Positions 32,509 to 44,398 of a stretch of 64,000 bases of DNA are shown here, piece after piece. The position numbers and the translations under genes were made by a program. Position 1 is the first letter of the stretch. Each line of letters starts with the position of its first letter. The notes under the pieces are model-generated. The model saw only the letters and a program-made list of their open reading frames with translations, made no database searches and was not told where the DNA came from. The stretch spans positions 1,205,789 through 1,269,788 of the forward strand of contig CAJNOI010000011.1 in the NCBI GenBank assembly GCA_905250115.1. Reading direction: 5' to 3'. The DNA is from Adineta steineri. Taxonomy: Eukaryota > Rotifera > Eurotatoria > Adinetida > Adinetidae.

Positions 32509-35500
32509 TTAACTTCGATATGGATGATGTCTGACTTGTGGTATTATATTTGAACGTTGCACAAGTTGAGCAGGTTGTTGTGCAACAACACCAGCACCTG
32601 CTGTTGATTGTTGTTGTGCAGTAACATTTGAATTTGATGCTGTATTAATCATTTGATAAGTTGCACCAGTTGGTTGACCACTAGCAGCAATTTGATAGGC
32701 TATTTGTTGTTGAGATTGTGATGGATGTTGTTGTGCTGTACCATTGTGAAGTGCAGCACCTGCTGAATACATAACTGGAGCTCCAGTAGTAGTAGCTGAT
32801 CCTGATGCAGGAGCAGCTTGAGCAAGAATATAACTTTGTCCACCAGCTTGATAAATAGCTTGACCACCAGTTGTTGTATAAAACATTTGTTGTGGAATAC
32901 CTTGTTGACCATATTGCATCTAATTAGATGAAATAGAAATATATGCATTATTTAGTATATTGTCTAATAGGAAAATCTCATTTTTTACCTGAGATAATAA
33001 ATTAAGTTGTTGCTGTTGTTGTGCTTGTGCTTGTGCCATTGCGGTATAATAGAGATTATTATTAGCAGAAACACCATTAGCTGATTGCTGTTGCTGTGCT
33101 TGTTGTTGTGCTTGTTGCTGTTGTGAATGATATGCATGTTGATATTGTTGTTGTTGTTGAATAGCAGCAGCTGTAGCTGAAGCAGCACTTTGTTTTTGTG
33201 GTGAAATGATTGATGATGTTGGCTGTGATTGAACTACTGATGATGATGAAACAACAGAAGGTGAGTTTGCTGAAGAACCATTTGAATTATTAGCATTAGC
33301 TGATTGTGATGCACTAATGTAATGAGTTGGTGGTTGACTTATATAAGCTAAAATTAAATAAAATTTAATTCACCGATAAGAATAATATGAAAAAGAAACT
33401 AACCTTGTTGAGTAGATGAATTTGGTGTTTGCATAACAGGACTTGTTGATAATCCTTGTTGTTGTGCATAATTAGCTGGTAATTGAATATATTGTGTTGG
33501 ACCTGCTTGTATAGTTGGTTGTCCAGCATATTGATAAACGACTTGTTGTTGTTGTTGTTGTCCACCAACCATACCAATAGGAAGACGTGCTGTAGTAGCT
33601 GTTGGTTGACCTGCTGCATTGAAAGAAATATATTGCTGTTGCTGTTGTTGTTGTTGTTGAGCAAGTTGTGCTTGTGCTTGTGATTGCATTGCTGCATTAG
33701 TAGCTGCTGGACTTTGAGCAAGTAAAGCATAACCACCACCAGCTGTTCTTACAAGTGTATAACCAGCAGGAATACTATTGATTAAATTCTGTTGTTGTTG
33801 TTGTTGCTGTTGCTGTTGTGCTGCAACAGCAGCTAATTGCTGTTGTTGAGCTATGGCTTGTAATTGAGCAGCATAAAGTGCTGGTTGTTGTATAGTTTGA
33901 CCAGCATGTGTAGCAAATGCAAATTGACTATTTGCAGCTGCTGTTTGATAACCACGAAGCGCATCTAAAGAAATACCTAGAACAAATCATAAGAAAATCA
34001 ATTAACATATAAGAAAGTATTTTATCAAAATTTAATTTACCTCCGTACATAACTTGTCCAGTAAGACCATTAGTAAGACCACCTGTTGTGGCATAGAGAG
34101 CACCTGATGGTGTTCGAATTGCTGTTGCAGCTGGTAGTGCACCAAGAAGACTAGTTTGTCGATAAGCAGCTTGAATAGCTGCTGCTGAATGTGCTAATGG
34201 TAGAGTAGTAGCTACAGCTGTAGCCGGAGTTACAGTATGTGGACTTGTTGAATCCGATGATGTTGAAGGAGGTGGTGGTGGTGGAGGTGGTATTGTAGAA
34301 TTTACTAGAACTTCATTATTATTTATGGAAACTCCATTATTAGGTGATGATGCTATTGATGGATCATCATTAGATACTATTGGTGATGGTGCTGCTGGTC
34401 CTGTTCCATTCATAACAGGAGTAGATGTAGAGTCAGATATAGTTGTTGTAGAAATTGTTTCTGAATCTATTTTTGGTGAAGATACTTGCTCAATGATTGG
34501 TGCTGGCGGTGGTGGTGGAGGTGGTTCTTCTTCATAAATATGTTCAAGAGCACGTGTAGCTGCTTCAGCTAATTCAATATTTTCTTTTAATTTATTTTGC
34601 AATAATGGATCATTAGTTTGTCCAATAACTCGTAATGTATCTGTTTCTAATACGTCTGGTTCTGAATCTAAATCCTCAAAATTGGCTGGCCATTGACTTC
34701 CTAAATTTGAAAACAAAATCTTTTTTATCATAATCAAAATAATCCAGTAAACAAACCATCTTGTATCAGACTAATAATAGCATATGGTAAACAATGATGT
34801 GGTCGTTTAATTGTTTCTCGACCTTCAAATTCATAAAGAAATATCTAAAAACATCAAAAGTTCTTTATTAGAAAATATTAAATTCATCCTTTATTTTACC
34901 TGTGATTGATCAAATTGTTTTTCAAGATCATCCGTTTCTTTTGGTGTAATGACTGAACAATGACTAGTAAATTGAGCTGTAGGTGCAATCGGTTGTAATT
35001 TTGGTCCTTTTCGAACAAGAGCTGCTGTTTGTTTTCCTTCAACAATCTAATAAACAAAAAAGAAATAAAATCAAAATTCATCTTTATTTTCTTATTAAAC
35101 TAACCTTGAACATAATCATTTTAATAACCACATTACCTTCCCATGTTCGTCGAACACTCGCATGTCGAATACATACATCAGCATATCTGCAAACGTATAT
35201 ACCATATTTGCTATGTCCTAAAAATATTAAATCATATTGTAATAACGACTATAGAATAAATAAACTCTAACGGCATACATCCAAACAGAAAACAAAACAA
35301 CGATAATTATGGAACTATAAAATGACAGAAAATATAGATTCAAATCATTGCATATTCACTCAACTTGAAAATATGTATGTAGAAAGAACATGCAGAAAGA
35401 AAATGAAAGAGAAGAAAAAATATGATTATGATTATATATATTACTTAAAAAATAAAAATATTAGCTTGTGATTTATGACAATTAATAATTTAACAAAAGA

Positions 35501-37854
35501 AAAACAAATATTCGTGCCAATATAATATTTAAATTGATTTAAAAGGATAATATTTTTCAAACATAATGTTATTAATTTATATTCATACAATATGTAATTA
35601 CAACATAAATAAAAAAAAGAGAAGTATACTTACGTATATGAAAACTAACTCATAACTCTCTATATTTGTTTTCTACGATGAATTTCAATTATTTTCAAAC
35701 TTATGAAGATACATCAAATCACAACAGTAGACTTCAAAAAACGCAAGCTAAATAATGCGAACAGAATATAAGTGAGATATATTTACATAAAAAAAAAATA
35801 TATTTTGTGTATGCAAATGACGGCTGACATAGGTGGAGGGACAAGAGAAATAAGCTCGAGTATTTATCATTGCTCCAAACTCACGTTATTGTTTGTTTTT
35901 ATATATTTATATACATATTCCATTTGTATAATAAGAATATTTTTGGATCATCCCCTATACGAATAACTAAGACACACAAATATCAAATTTAGAAGAAAAA
36001 AAGAACAGATATTTCTATACAAAATTAAAAGAAAAAGAACACAAATAAAATAATAAAGCCCCATGCAAATGTGTATAGAAGAAGATCTGTTTACCAATTT
36101 AGAAAAAAGAAATGACATGCAAGCAAATTCTATCAAAATTTGTTTTTTTTATCGCGAATCATCAGTTTAGAGTTAGTAGGAAATACAAGTGAATAATGTG
36201 CATATACAATCAAATGTATTGATAGTGCTTAAGAATAGAAAAAGAGAAAGTGTAAACGCACAATAAAAACACAGGAATTTGAATAAATACGAAAATACTA
36301 CTATTTTCTAAAGATTAGTAAAAATAGAATTAGAATTAATATGATGATGATGATGCAATGTGAGAATTTTGTAATAATTCAATAAAAAACATATAACCGA
36401 GATATAAAGAGCAGCGCAATTATTCAACAACCATTTAGAACGATATATATAGATAATAAAAATAAATTGGTATGTGATAGAAATAGAGCGATCTACATCA
36501 ATAATAGTGATATAGATACTTACGGATAAGAATTAGCAAATTTTACACACTAGATAATATATGTATATAGTATTGGGATAAAGAACAAATTAAGCAAGTA
36601 TATATATTCACACATAGAAGAATTTTACTAAATATATATTCTCTTTTTCTATATTTTCTTTAAAAATTAAAGAATAATGTTTTTAGACATAAAATATATA
36701 TATCTACCTACCTAGAACATTGAATGATGTTTCCGTACAATGATAACCATTTTGACATATATCAAGTACTTGTGTATCATTTTCTATTAAAAAAGCATAG
36801 CGTTCATCGAATTCACAACGATTACCAGCAGCAGCTTTTTCAAATTTTTTTCGTATAGCTATAAAACACAAGAGAAAAATAAAAATAAAAATAAATCATT
36901 TCATATTTTCATAAATAGAACTAAATTAGCAAAGATAAAGCAAGCATATATTATCATCATTATCAGACACCATTATTAGTTATGAGAGAGGTATAGAGGG
37001 GAACTATTTTTTTTTGCAATATTGTCGTTTTTCAAAAATTCTTATCTTATATATATATAGTAGAAATATCAACAAGCAGCAAATCAATAGGAAAATTTCT
37101 TATAACATGCTACTGCTGACATTTACATGTAGTTTTGAAACCGTTTGGATTTAGATAGGACAACACAACATACATGCAAAAGACCTATAAGAAAAGCAAT
37201 GAAAGAAAAAAAAAGAAGAGAATTAGTCATTGGTTGAATAAACAATAGTTGTTTTTTTTTGTCTCATGCATATTGTATTATCTTCTGTGCATGGTAAATA
37301 AAAATCGAATGAGAAAAATTGTTTGGCAAAAAAAGATATATATATATATATATTCTACAGACAAAAAAAAAGAAAGCATGCAAAGAAAAAAAAGAAAGGA
37401 TTAGATTAGTATTTATTTTCACAACGAGAATTTTAACCGACCAATTTCAAATTTTTGTTAAGATGGATAACTAGAAAAATACTATATTTTCGATATATAT
37501 ATATTGATCTTGACTGTATGACAGCGAGAGATAAAAGAGAATAGACTTGTTTTCTTTCTAGAAAATATAATTACCAAAAAATTCATCGGTTAATTGTGTA
37601 TTAACAATTAATTCAACTTTAATTGGTTTCCATGTTATTGAACGTTGTTCGAGAAAATTCTTACGTAAAATATTATAAACATTACGTTCAATTGTTGAAT
37701 TATTACTTGTTTCTAATATCATTTCTAAACAATGAAAAAAAAGCTTGAATAGAAAAAAAAAAGAAATCGATAAATCTAATTATATAATACTTAATGGTAC
37801 TTGAGAAGAATTATCCATTTCACCATTAATATTTGTTCCATTTTCATCAGTCAT
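32509..37854 (-). CDS. TASOR-like protein (DUF3715 pseudo-PARP domain) with Gln-rich tail
   Basis: Ten exons on the minus strand, 37854-37791, 37724-37575, 36858-36712, 35217-35105, 35046-34900, 34844-34757, 34700-34041, 33976-33404, 33347-32989 and 32919-32509, sum to 2712 nt and 903 aa. Exons 2-6 encode a DUF3715 domain. YAFLIENDTQVLDICQNGYH, LGHSKYGIYVCRYADVCI, GNVVIKMIMFKIVEGK, HCSV and then LYEFEGRETIKRP with HCLPYAIISL match the TASOR order. In vertebrates TASOR is the scaffold of the HUSH complex, which silences retroelements through H3K9 methylation; its domain is a catalytically dead PARP fold. The rest here is disordered, with Pro runs (about 335 and 410) and long Gln/Ala/Gly-rich tracts, unlike TASOR's tail. 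Introns 2 and 3 are unusually long (716 and 1494 nt). Confidence 0.8.
33640..33860 (-). repeat. CAA/CAG repeats coding polyglutamine
   Basis: Two imperfect CAA/CAG runs in exon 8 of the TASOR-like gene encode Gln tracts of about nine residues (near 33640-33660 and 33790-33825). Further Gln-rich stretches follow in exons 9 and 10. Mixed codons suggest a tract under protein-level selection rather than a pure microsatellite. Confidence 0.6.
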
Positions 37855-38179
37855 TGTGTTGGGCTAGAATAGCTGAAATGACTGAAAACAAATATCTATC
37901 ATTTGTATGCATTTTTATCCAATGTGAATCAATCAACTGAGGCGCCACATATATTTCATAGCGGTAAAGAGTGTAGCTTCTTTGTTTTTTTTTGCTATCA
38001 AGAGAGAAACGAGTTTTTCCATTTTTTTTCCTTCAAAATCAATGATAATAACATAACAACAATTTTATACAGTAAGTATTAGAATAAATCTTTGATTCTA
38101 AAAAAAGAAAATCATTACTATTCCACAACAAAAAAAAGTAAATCTTCTTTTCTATTGTTATAAAGTTTTAAGTAAAAAA
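37855..38179. promoter_or_regulatory. Short divergent promoter region (TASOR-like / NUMB)
   Basis: Only 325 bp separate the ATG codons of the TASOR-like gene (-) and NUMB (+), so both promoters must lie here or overlap. It contains GGCGCC-like sequence at 37942 but no clear TATA box. Confidence 0.4.
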
Positions 38180-39981
38180 ATGGGTGCTGAGCATTCACAT
38201 CGGCATCAGCCGCAAACGTTAAAAACAGGTAAGATAACAAAATATAATTCTTGATTGAATGCTTTCTACTAATATATATGTTCGAATTAACTTAATTGCT
38301 GCATGTTTAATTAATTTTTTGCATGTCTATTATTTTCTTATTTTGTTTTCATAATAATTTTGTTTTTGTTTTGTAGAAAATCTACCAACTGATTTAGCAA
38401 ATACGATTTTAAAACAACATAAAAAACATCAACAAATGGATCGTTTAAGACGAACATTAAGTTTTCATAATAAAAAGAAAGAAAATAAAACAATTAATAA
38501 TCATACAAATAAAAATGAAAAGAAACCAATACAATGGCATGATGACGATAAATCAGTACGAGATGGTACTTGTAGTTTTAATGTGAAAGTAAAGATAAAC
38601 AAAAAAAAAATAAAGATTTTTTATATGCAAACAAAATCACTTTTAGTATCTTGGAAGTGTTGAAGTACAAGAATCTCGTGGAATGCATGTATGTGAACAA
38701 GCAATTCAAGCTTTATTAAATGTAAATAACAAAATTTTTGACTTTATTTTTTTGAATAAATAAATTTTATTTAGCAAAAAGCCAAACATGTAAAAGCGAT
38801 ATTATATATCTCAGGTGATGCTCTTCGTGTTGTTGATGAAACCAATAAGGGTTTGATTGTTGATCAAACAATTGAAAAAGTTTCATTTTGTGCTCCTGAT
38901 CGTTTTCATGAAAATGGTTTTGCTTATATTTGTCGAGATGGTACAACACGTCGATGGCTTTGCCATAGTTTTCTTGCCATTAAAGAAACAGTATGAATAT
39001 ATATTATTAAAATAATTACAAAAACAAAATTGTTTTTAGGGAGAACGTTTAAGTCATTCAGTTGGTTGTGCTTTTCAAGTATGTCTTGAACGTAAACAAA
39101 GACGTGATCGTGATTGTAATGTTTCTGTTGAATATACACCAAATGGTACATCATTTACAAAATTTGGTTCATTTCGTTCAACATCAATTATTGAACGTAT
39201 TATGGATCCTCAAAGTGCTATTGTTGCTGGTTTGTTTATCTATTCATCTTCTTTTTTTTAAAATTTATGGTAATTTGATTTTTAATAGGACCAATTCCAT
39301 GTTCATTATCGAATATAAATATAAATACATCTAATCAAAAAAATAATCTTATTGAACGACCTCGACCTAAAGGAAGCAAATCTGATGCATTTGTTCGTAG
39401 TATTTCAATGCGTTCAGATGATTTTAAACAAACAACAATAGGTGCAATTAAAAGACAATATTCATTGGGACCTAGTGATTTACCATCCATACAAGAATCG
39501 AAATATAAAAATTCATTAAAAAATACGAGTAAAATTGTTTTTTTTATAATTTTAAATCTTTATATTTTTGATTTTTAGTCCCAGAAGAAAATGAATATTA
39601 TCAATCAACAACAAATGAACTTTCAAAGTTATCATTATTTGATTCAATGAATACGAATAGTAAATTAACTAATCAAATATCTAAGTTTGCATATATATTT
39701 TTTCCTTCTTAGATCATAATGATGTTTCTCTTCCAATAACAAAATCATCCATCATTCCAATTTCGGATGAATCGTATCATGCAACAACACCTGTTACTAA
39801 TGCATTTAGTTCCAATTTAACGGCTCTTGTTCAAAGTAATCAACCCATAAATCCATTTTCGCCATATGGTTATTCCATGGTAGCTCAGGCTCAATCACCA
39901 GATAAAAATCATCAACAATCAGTTATAAACACGCCAAAACGTGGTAATAATCCATTTGATGATGATCTTATACGACGATGA
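38180..39981 (+). CDS. NUMB: Protein NUMB homologue
   Basis: Eight exons, 38180-38228, 38377-38588, 38647-38721, 38775-38990, 39040-39229, 39289-39528, 39579-39659 and 39713-39981, give 443 aa. A basic N-terminus starts MGAE (possible myristoylation). The PTB domain follows: [20 protein letters not shown] from residue 88, [45 protein letters not shown], and [12 protein letters not shown]. The tail carries two NPF motifs (about 401-403 and 434-436), binding sites for EH-domain endocytic proteins. NUMB is a membrane-associated adaptor that antagonises Notch and directs endocytosis during asymmetric cell division. The protein is shorter than vertebrate NUMB (about 600-650 aa), mainly in the disordered tail. 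Confidence 0.95.
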
Positions 39982-41255
39982 TGATGAAATAGATATATAT
40001 GTCTGTCTAGTCACTATTTTTGTTACTTTTTCTCTTTCTCTCTCTCCTTTTTTTTAAATACTTTTCTTCTTATTATCTTTTGTTTCCTGCGTCATAACGA
40101 GTTTTCTTCACATTTTTTTTGTTTATTAGTCCGATTTTTTATGCATGTATCTATATATATAATTGTACTTTCAAATTGAAAACATAAAAACTAAGTCATA
40201 CATTTTCGACAATAAAAAAAAACATGAGGATATAGCGTTAACTTTATCTGTTAATCTGATAAAAGCAAATGTATTAAACCTCATAATTAATAAAAAATTT
40301 ATGTAAATCATATTTCTATACATAGAAGACACATACATGTGGTAATAAAAAGAAACTTTTTGCCGGTAAAATCAATTCCAGTTACTATATCATTAAATAT
40401 TAAATAGTCATGTATATTATAAAATTCATTTTTAACATATAAATAATAGGAAGACTTTATATACGATAACTAAGGTACAATATACTATTGAAAAATTGAA
40501 GTTACGTAGTCATAGAATATTGATCTATAATTTATTTATATTATGAATAAAAAAAACTATAGATTATAAATAGTATTAATATGTATAGAAAGTATTTAAG
40601 CATATGATATATGTTTCGTTCAACTATGAAGGTTGAATTTCTAGAAATAACATGAGACAACTTATGTCTTTTGTCCAATAAATTTAAATGCACTCGAATT
40701 AATATGTACATACGCAATAATATTACGAAATTATTTATATAGAATGAATTAGTCATATTAAAAAATATAATGATGTATAAAATCTTCTATTAATCGATAG
40801 TTATTAATTATTATTAGAGTGAAAATGAAAACTAATTTAAATATATCTCATCTCAACTTTTGTTTTATTTCGTTTTTCGTTTCTTTTCTAAATAATAAAT
40901 AAACAAACATAAATCTTTTTATAAATGTATGTACGTGACAACAATGAAAGAACATATACTTCGACATACAAGAACTGATCCGAACAAGGCAAAAGAAAAA
41001 AAAAGAAGAAGAAGAAGAAGAAAAAATGTTTACACCCAAGACATTAGACACACACACATATATATGTATATATATTGTTTCCGAAGATATATATTAGCAA
41101 ATTTGAGAGAGAGAGAGAAAATGGACAATAACAACAACAACAACAACAACAAAAAAAAATAAGAAAAAAAAAGGAAAAAAAAGTTATTTTCCCCATATAT
41201 AATGTTTCATTTTTATTAAATCCATTGTTTTTTTTTTGTTTCTTTCCGAATAATA
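39982..41255. other. 3' region between convergent genes, with simple repeats
   Basis: About 1.27 kb between the NUMB (+) and TFIIA (-) stops. Simple repeats include (GA)n near 41105-41118, (AAC)n at 41128-41151 and GAA-rich sequence near 41005-41025. Open frames of 70-77 codons here are translations of these repeats. Confidence 0.5.
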
Positions 41256-42472
41256 TTACCAATCGGCGTCACCTGTTGCTTTGCTAAATACATAATCACG
41301 TCCTTCAATATTCATTACACCACTTTTTAAAATAAATCGCCATTTATTTTTTGTACGTGATATCTTATCATATTGACATACAACAACATTATCTGTGTCA
41401 AATAATTCATCTGGTTCAGCATCACTAACATCATCATCTGAACAAAGTGGATTTGGATCTTCTCTTCCTTCTTCATTACCCTCTTCATCATCATCATCAT
41501 CTAGTTCTTCTCCAACATCATTCTAAAATCATAACAGATGATTTCTTTTATTCTTTATGTAAAAAAATTTCAAATATCTTACTCCTCCTAATTCACTGTC
41601 TTCATCTTCATCTTCATCATCACCAACCTATTTGAAATATATAAAAAAACGTAATTAATAGTATAGAATAGCAAAAATAATAATTACAGGAGGTCCTGTT
41701 CCATCCAATTGTAATGAAATTTCAATAATTTGTGGTTTTTTCTTACGACGATTAATCTTCTTAAGAATAATTTCATCATTTGCACCATCTAATTGATTAG
41801 ATGTTTTCATTGTAGTACTTCCAATATTTGTTGGATTCTATGATAGATAAAGAACGAACATTATTTTTTCAATAATAAACAAAAGAAATTCATTTACGGG
41901 TGGTCTAATTGGAAAATTATTAGGTCGAATGGATTGTATTGTACCCGGATTCGTTGTTGATATCATTCCTGGATTATGATTTGTTAATGTATAAGTTGAA
42001 TTAAAATTAGTTACAGCAGCATTTGATGCTGAATGTATATTACGATTATTTATTTGTTTAATTCCAGTTGATGTTTTATTATTGAACGATGAAGAATTAT
42101 TTGTGTCACCGGGTGTTGGATGTCGAAATTCTCGATTTGTTGCTTGATCAACAATTGATGTTGATAATGGTTCTAATGCTTTTGAACTTTCTAATCGTTG
42201 TAACCATAACTAGAATAAAAAAAAGAAAGAAAATTAAAGATTATGAAATTTTATTTTTTTCTATTAGAAAAACTATACAGTTCGAAGTTCTTGTAAAGTA
42301 TGATCATCGAAGCCTTCGTCTGAAAGTGCTTCACGTACTGTTGTACAAACATCATTAATAATATCTTGATAAGTTTTTTTCTAAAGCAAAAAGAAAATTT
42401 TCATTTTATTTTCATTTTGTTTTTTCTTTAAGAAAATTAATTTTCAAGGCTTACAACATCGTTTACAGCCAT
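41256..42472 (-). CDS. GTF2A1: Transcription initiation factor TFIIA subunit alpha/beta precursor
   Basis: Six exons on the minus strand, 42472-42455, 42380-42279, 42209-41898, 41837-41688, 41627-41583 and 41522-41256, all join in phase 0 and give 297 aa (human 376). The N-terminus (KKTYQDIINDVCTTVREAL and LQELRTLWLQRLESSKAL) is the four-helix-bundle part. The middle is a short Asn/Thr/Pro linker, followed by a basic patch and an Asp/Glu-rich segment. The C-terminus, DNVVVCQYDKISRTKNKWRF, LKSGVMNIEGRDY and VFSKATGDADW, is the beta-barrel part that contacts TBP and DNA. TFIIA stabilises TBP on the promoter. In other animals the precursor is cleaved between the two parts. Confidence 0.95.
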
Positions 42473-43096
42473 AGTTCATTCGTTTGAGTTAAAGCTGTAT
42501 ATATAAGAATTTATCATTAAATTGTTCAATTAAAAAATTTTGGTTAGACTCTTTTACAGTTTTGTAATTGAGTCTGACGAAAATTTCTCCAGCAAAAATG
42601 TTCCTTTTATACTCGTGCTCTCCCCTATTATACACAACGAAATTTATGGCTAAAGTTTAATGCTAACTCAAAGCGCCACATACATCGAGAAAAACTCATT
42701 GCAATTCACGCTATCTATCTGTGAAAATTTTCCTTCCTTGAAGAATATTATTGGTAGAAATCAAACGAAAAATTCTTTATTACATGAATTTATTATTAGA
42801 TAATTATTAAATCAATTTCAACAATTTTCGATTATTAAATAGAAATTATTTGAAATCGAGAAAATTTTTATTCAACTAGCCGATGAGGATTATTGGTTGT
42901 TTATACGATTAGTTTGATATTAGGTAGTTTTATATGGTTGTCGATATATAGGGGGTTATTCGATATTTGTTATGAAGGGTTATTGAACACTTATCGAATA
43001 TTTCGAAAAAGTTCTCCTTTTACATTCTATATATATTTGTAGATATATATCTATATATATATATCTATATATAGTATCATTTTCTTTGAAAAAGAA
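42473..43096. promoter_or_regulatory. Divergent promoter region (TFIIA / importin-9)
   Basis: 624 bp between two start codons. An A/T dinucleotide stretch (TATATATATC type) occupies about 43026-43076, just before the importin-9 ATG. Nothing else is recognised. Confidence 0.4.
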
Positions 43097-44298
43097 ATGG
43101 AATCATCTGCAGATCTTCGTTCAATGATTGAACAAACATTAACAATGATTATAACACCTGATCAACAACTAATTGAAAAAGGTCAAACACAATTACAAGC
43201 TTTAGAATTACTTGATACATATACACTTGCATTAACTGAAATATCTATTGATAATACACGTGATATTAGTATACGACAGTTAGCTGGTGTTTTACTTCGA
43301 AAATATGTTAATAAACATTGGACAAGAGATATCGAAAATTTTGTTGAACCTGAAGTTACTGAACAGGTAATATTATTTTATTTAAAATTATGTAGTAAAC
43401 TAAAAGATATAATAATGAATATATTTTAGGTAAAAAGTCAGATACGTCGTATTCTTCCACATGGTTTAAATGAACCAAATCATCGACTTCGTGTTGGTCT
43501 TGCATGCGTTATATCAGCTGTAGCTGAATGGGATTGTCCAGAATCTTGGCCAGAATTATTACCATTTTTAATTGAATCATTAAAAACAACGAATAAATCT
43601 TTAATTCATGGTTCAATTCGTGTATTAACTGAAATTGTTCGTGATCTTGATGATCGTCAATTACCATTTGTTCTTCCATTACTTTTACCTGAAATGTATC
43701 GTCTTATGGTATCCAATGAATTTAGTTTACGTATACGTACACGTGCTATTGGAATTTTTACATTACTTGTTTCACTTGTACATGATATAAATGAACGTGA
43801 TAGAATCTTATCTGTTGGTTATATTTTACCATATTTACCACCTTATTGTGAAGCATTTAAACGTTTTCTTATTGCACCTGATTCATCTTTAATGTCTGAT
43901 ACTGGTTGTCGTATAGAAACTATACGTGCCTTAACATTATTATTTAAAAGTTTTCCAAAATTAATGCAACAAGATGCTGCTAATCTATTACAATCTGTAT
44001 GGACATGTTTAACATCAAATACAGAAAATTATGTTGCAACAGTTGTATATAAACATGGAGAAATGGATGCATCTGTTGATTCTGATGGTAAAAAGAAATT
44101 TTGAGAAGAAAAAAAACATGATGAAAACTTTTATTTTATTTATTTATTTCAAATAGGTGAAACTTTAAGTTTCGAATGTTTAATCTATAGTTTATTTGAA
44201 TTTGTTCAAGTATTAATGGATTTATCAACATATAAAAATTCTGTTAAAACATCTATGGAAGAATTATGTTATTATTTAATTTTATGTATGCAAATAAC
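43097..44298 (+). CDS. IPO9: Importin-9, 5' part (cut by scaffold gap)
   Basis: Exons 43097-43366, 43430-44087 and 44157-44298 encode about 356 N-terminal residues. The frame is still open when the N run begins. Importin-beta family HEAT repeats are visible, and the match to importin-9 is specific: IRQLAGVLLRKYV.KHW, ILPHGLNE, CPESWPELLPFLIE, HGSIRVLTEIVRD, LLPEMYRL, RIRTRAIGIFTLL, then DASVDSDGETLSFECL and LCYYLILCMQIT. Importin-9 carries histone H2A-H2B, ribosomal proteins and actin into the nucleus. The remaining two thirds (the human protein has 1041 aa) are missing here. Confidence 0.92.
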
Positions 44299-44398
44299 NN
44301 NNNNNNNNNNNNNNNNNNNNNNNNNNNNNNNNNNNNNNNNNNNNNNNNNNNNNNNNNNNNNNNNNNNNNNNNNNNNNNNNNNNNNNNNNNNNNNNNNN
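44299..44398. other. Assembly gap, 100 N
   Basis: Exactly 100 N, the usual placeholder for a gap of unknown size. Importin-9 enters from the left and a receptor gene leaves on the right, both incomplete, so real sequence is missing and the join is unverified. Confidence 1.

Noticed and set aside
32700..33739. Overlapping Leu/Gln/His-rich frames in the TASOR-like gene region
   Set aside because: They are frame-shifted readings of CAA/CAG-rich exons. The chosen frame is the one joining the DUF3715 exons in phase.
40929..41262. Open frames over GAA, GA and AAC repeats
   Set aside because: Simple-sequence translation on both strands, without any family.
42540..42720. Possible short inverted-repeat element upstream of TFIIA (AGACTC / GAGTCT near 42547-42577)
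   Set aside because: The arms are only 6 nt and no flanking duplication could be paired.
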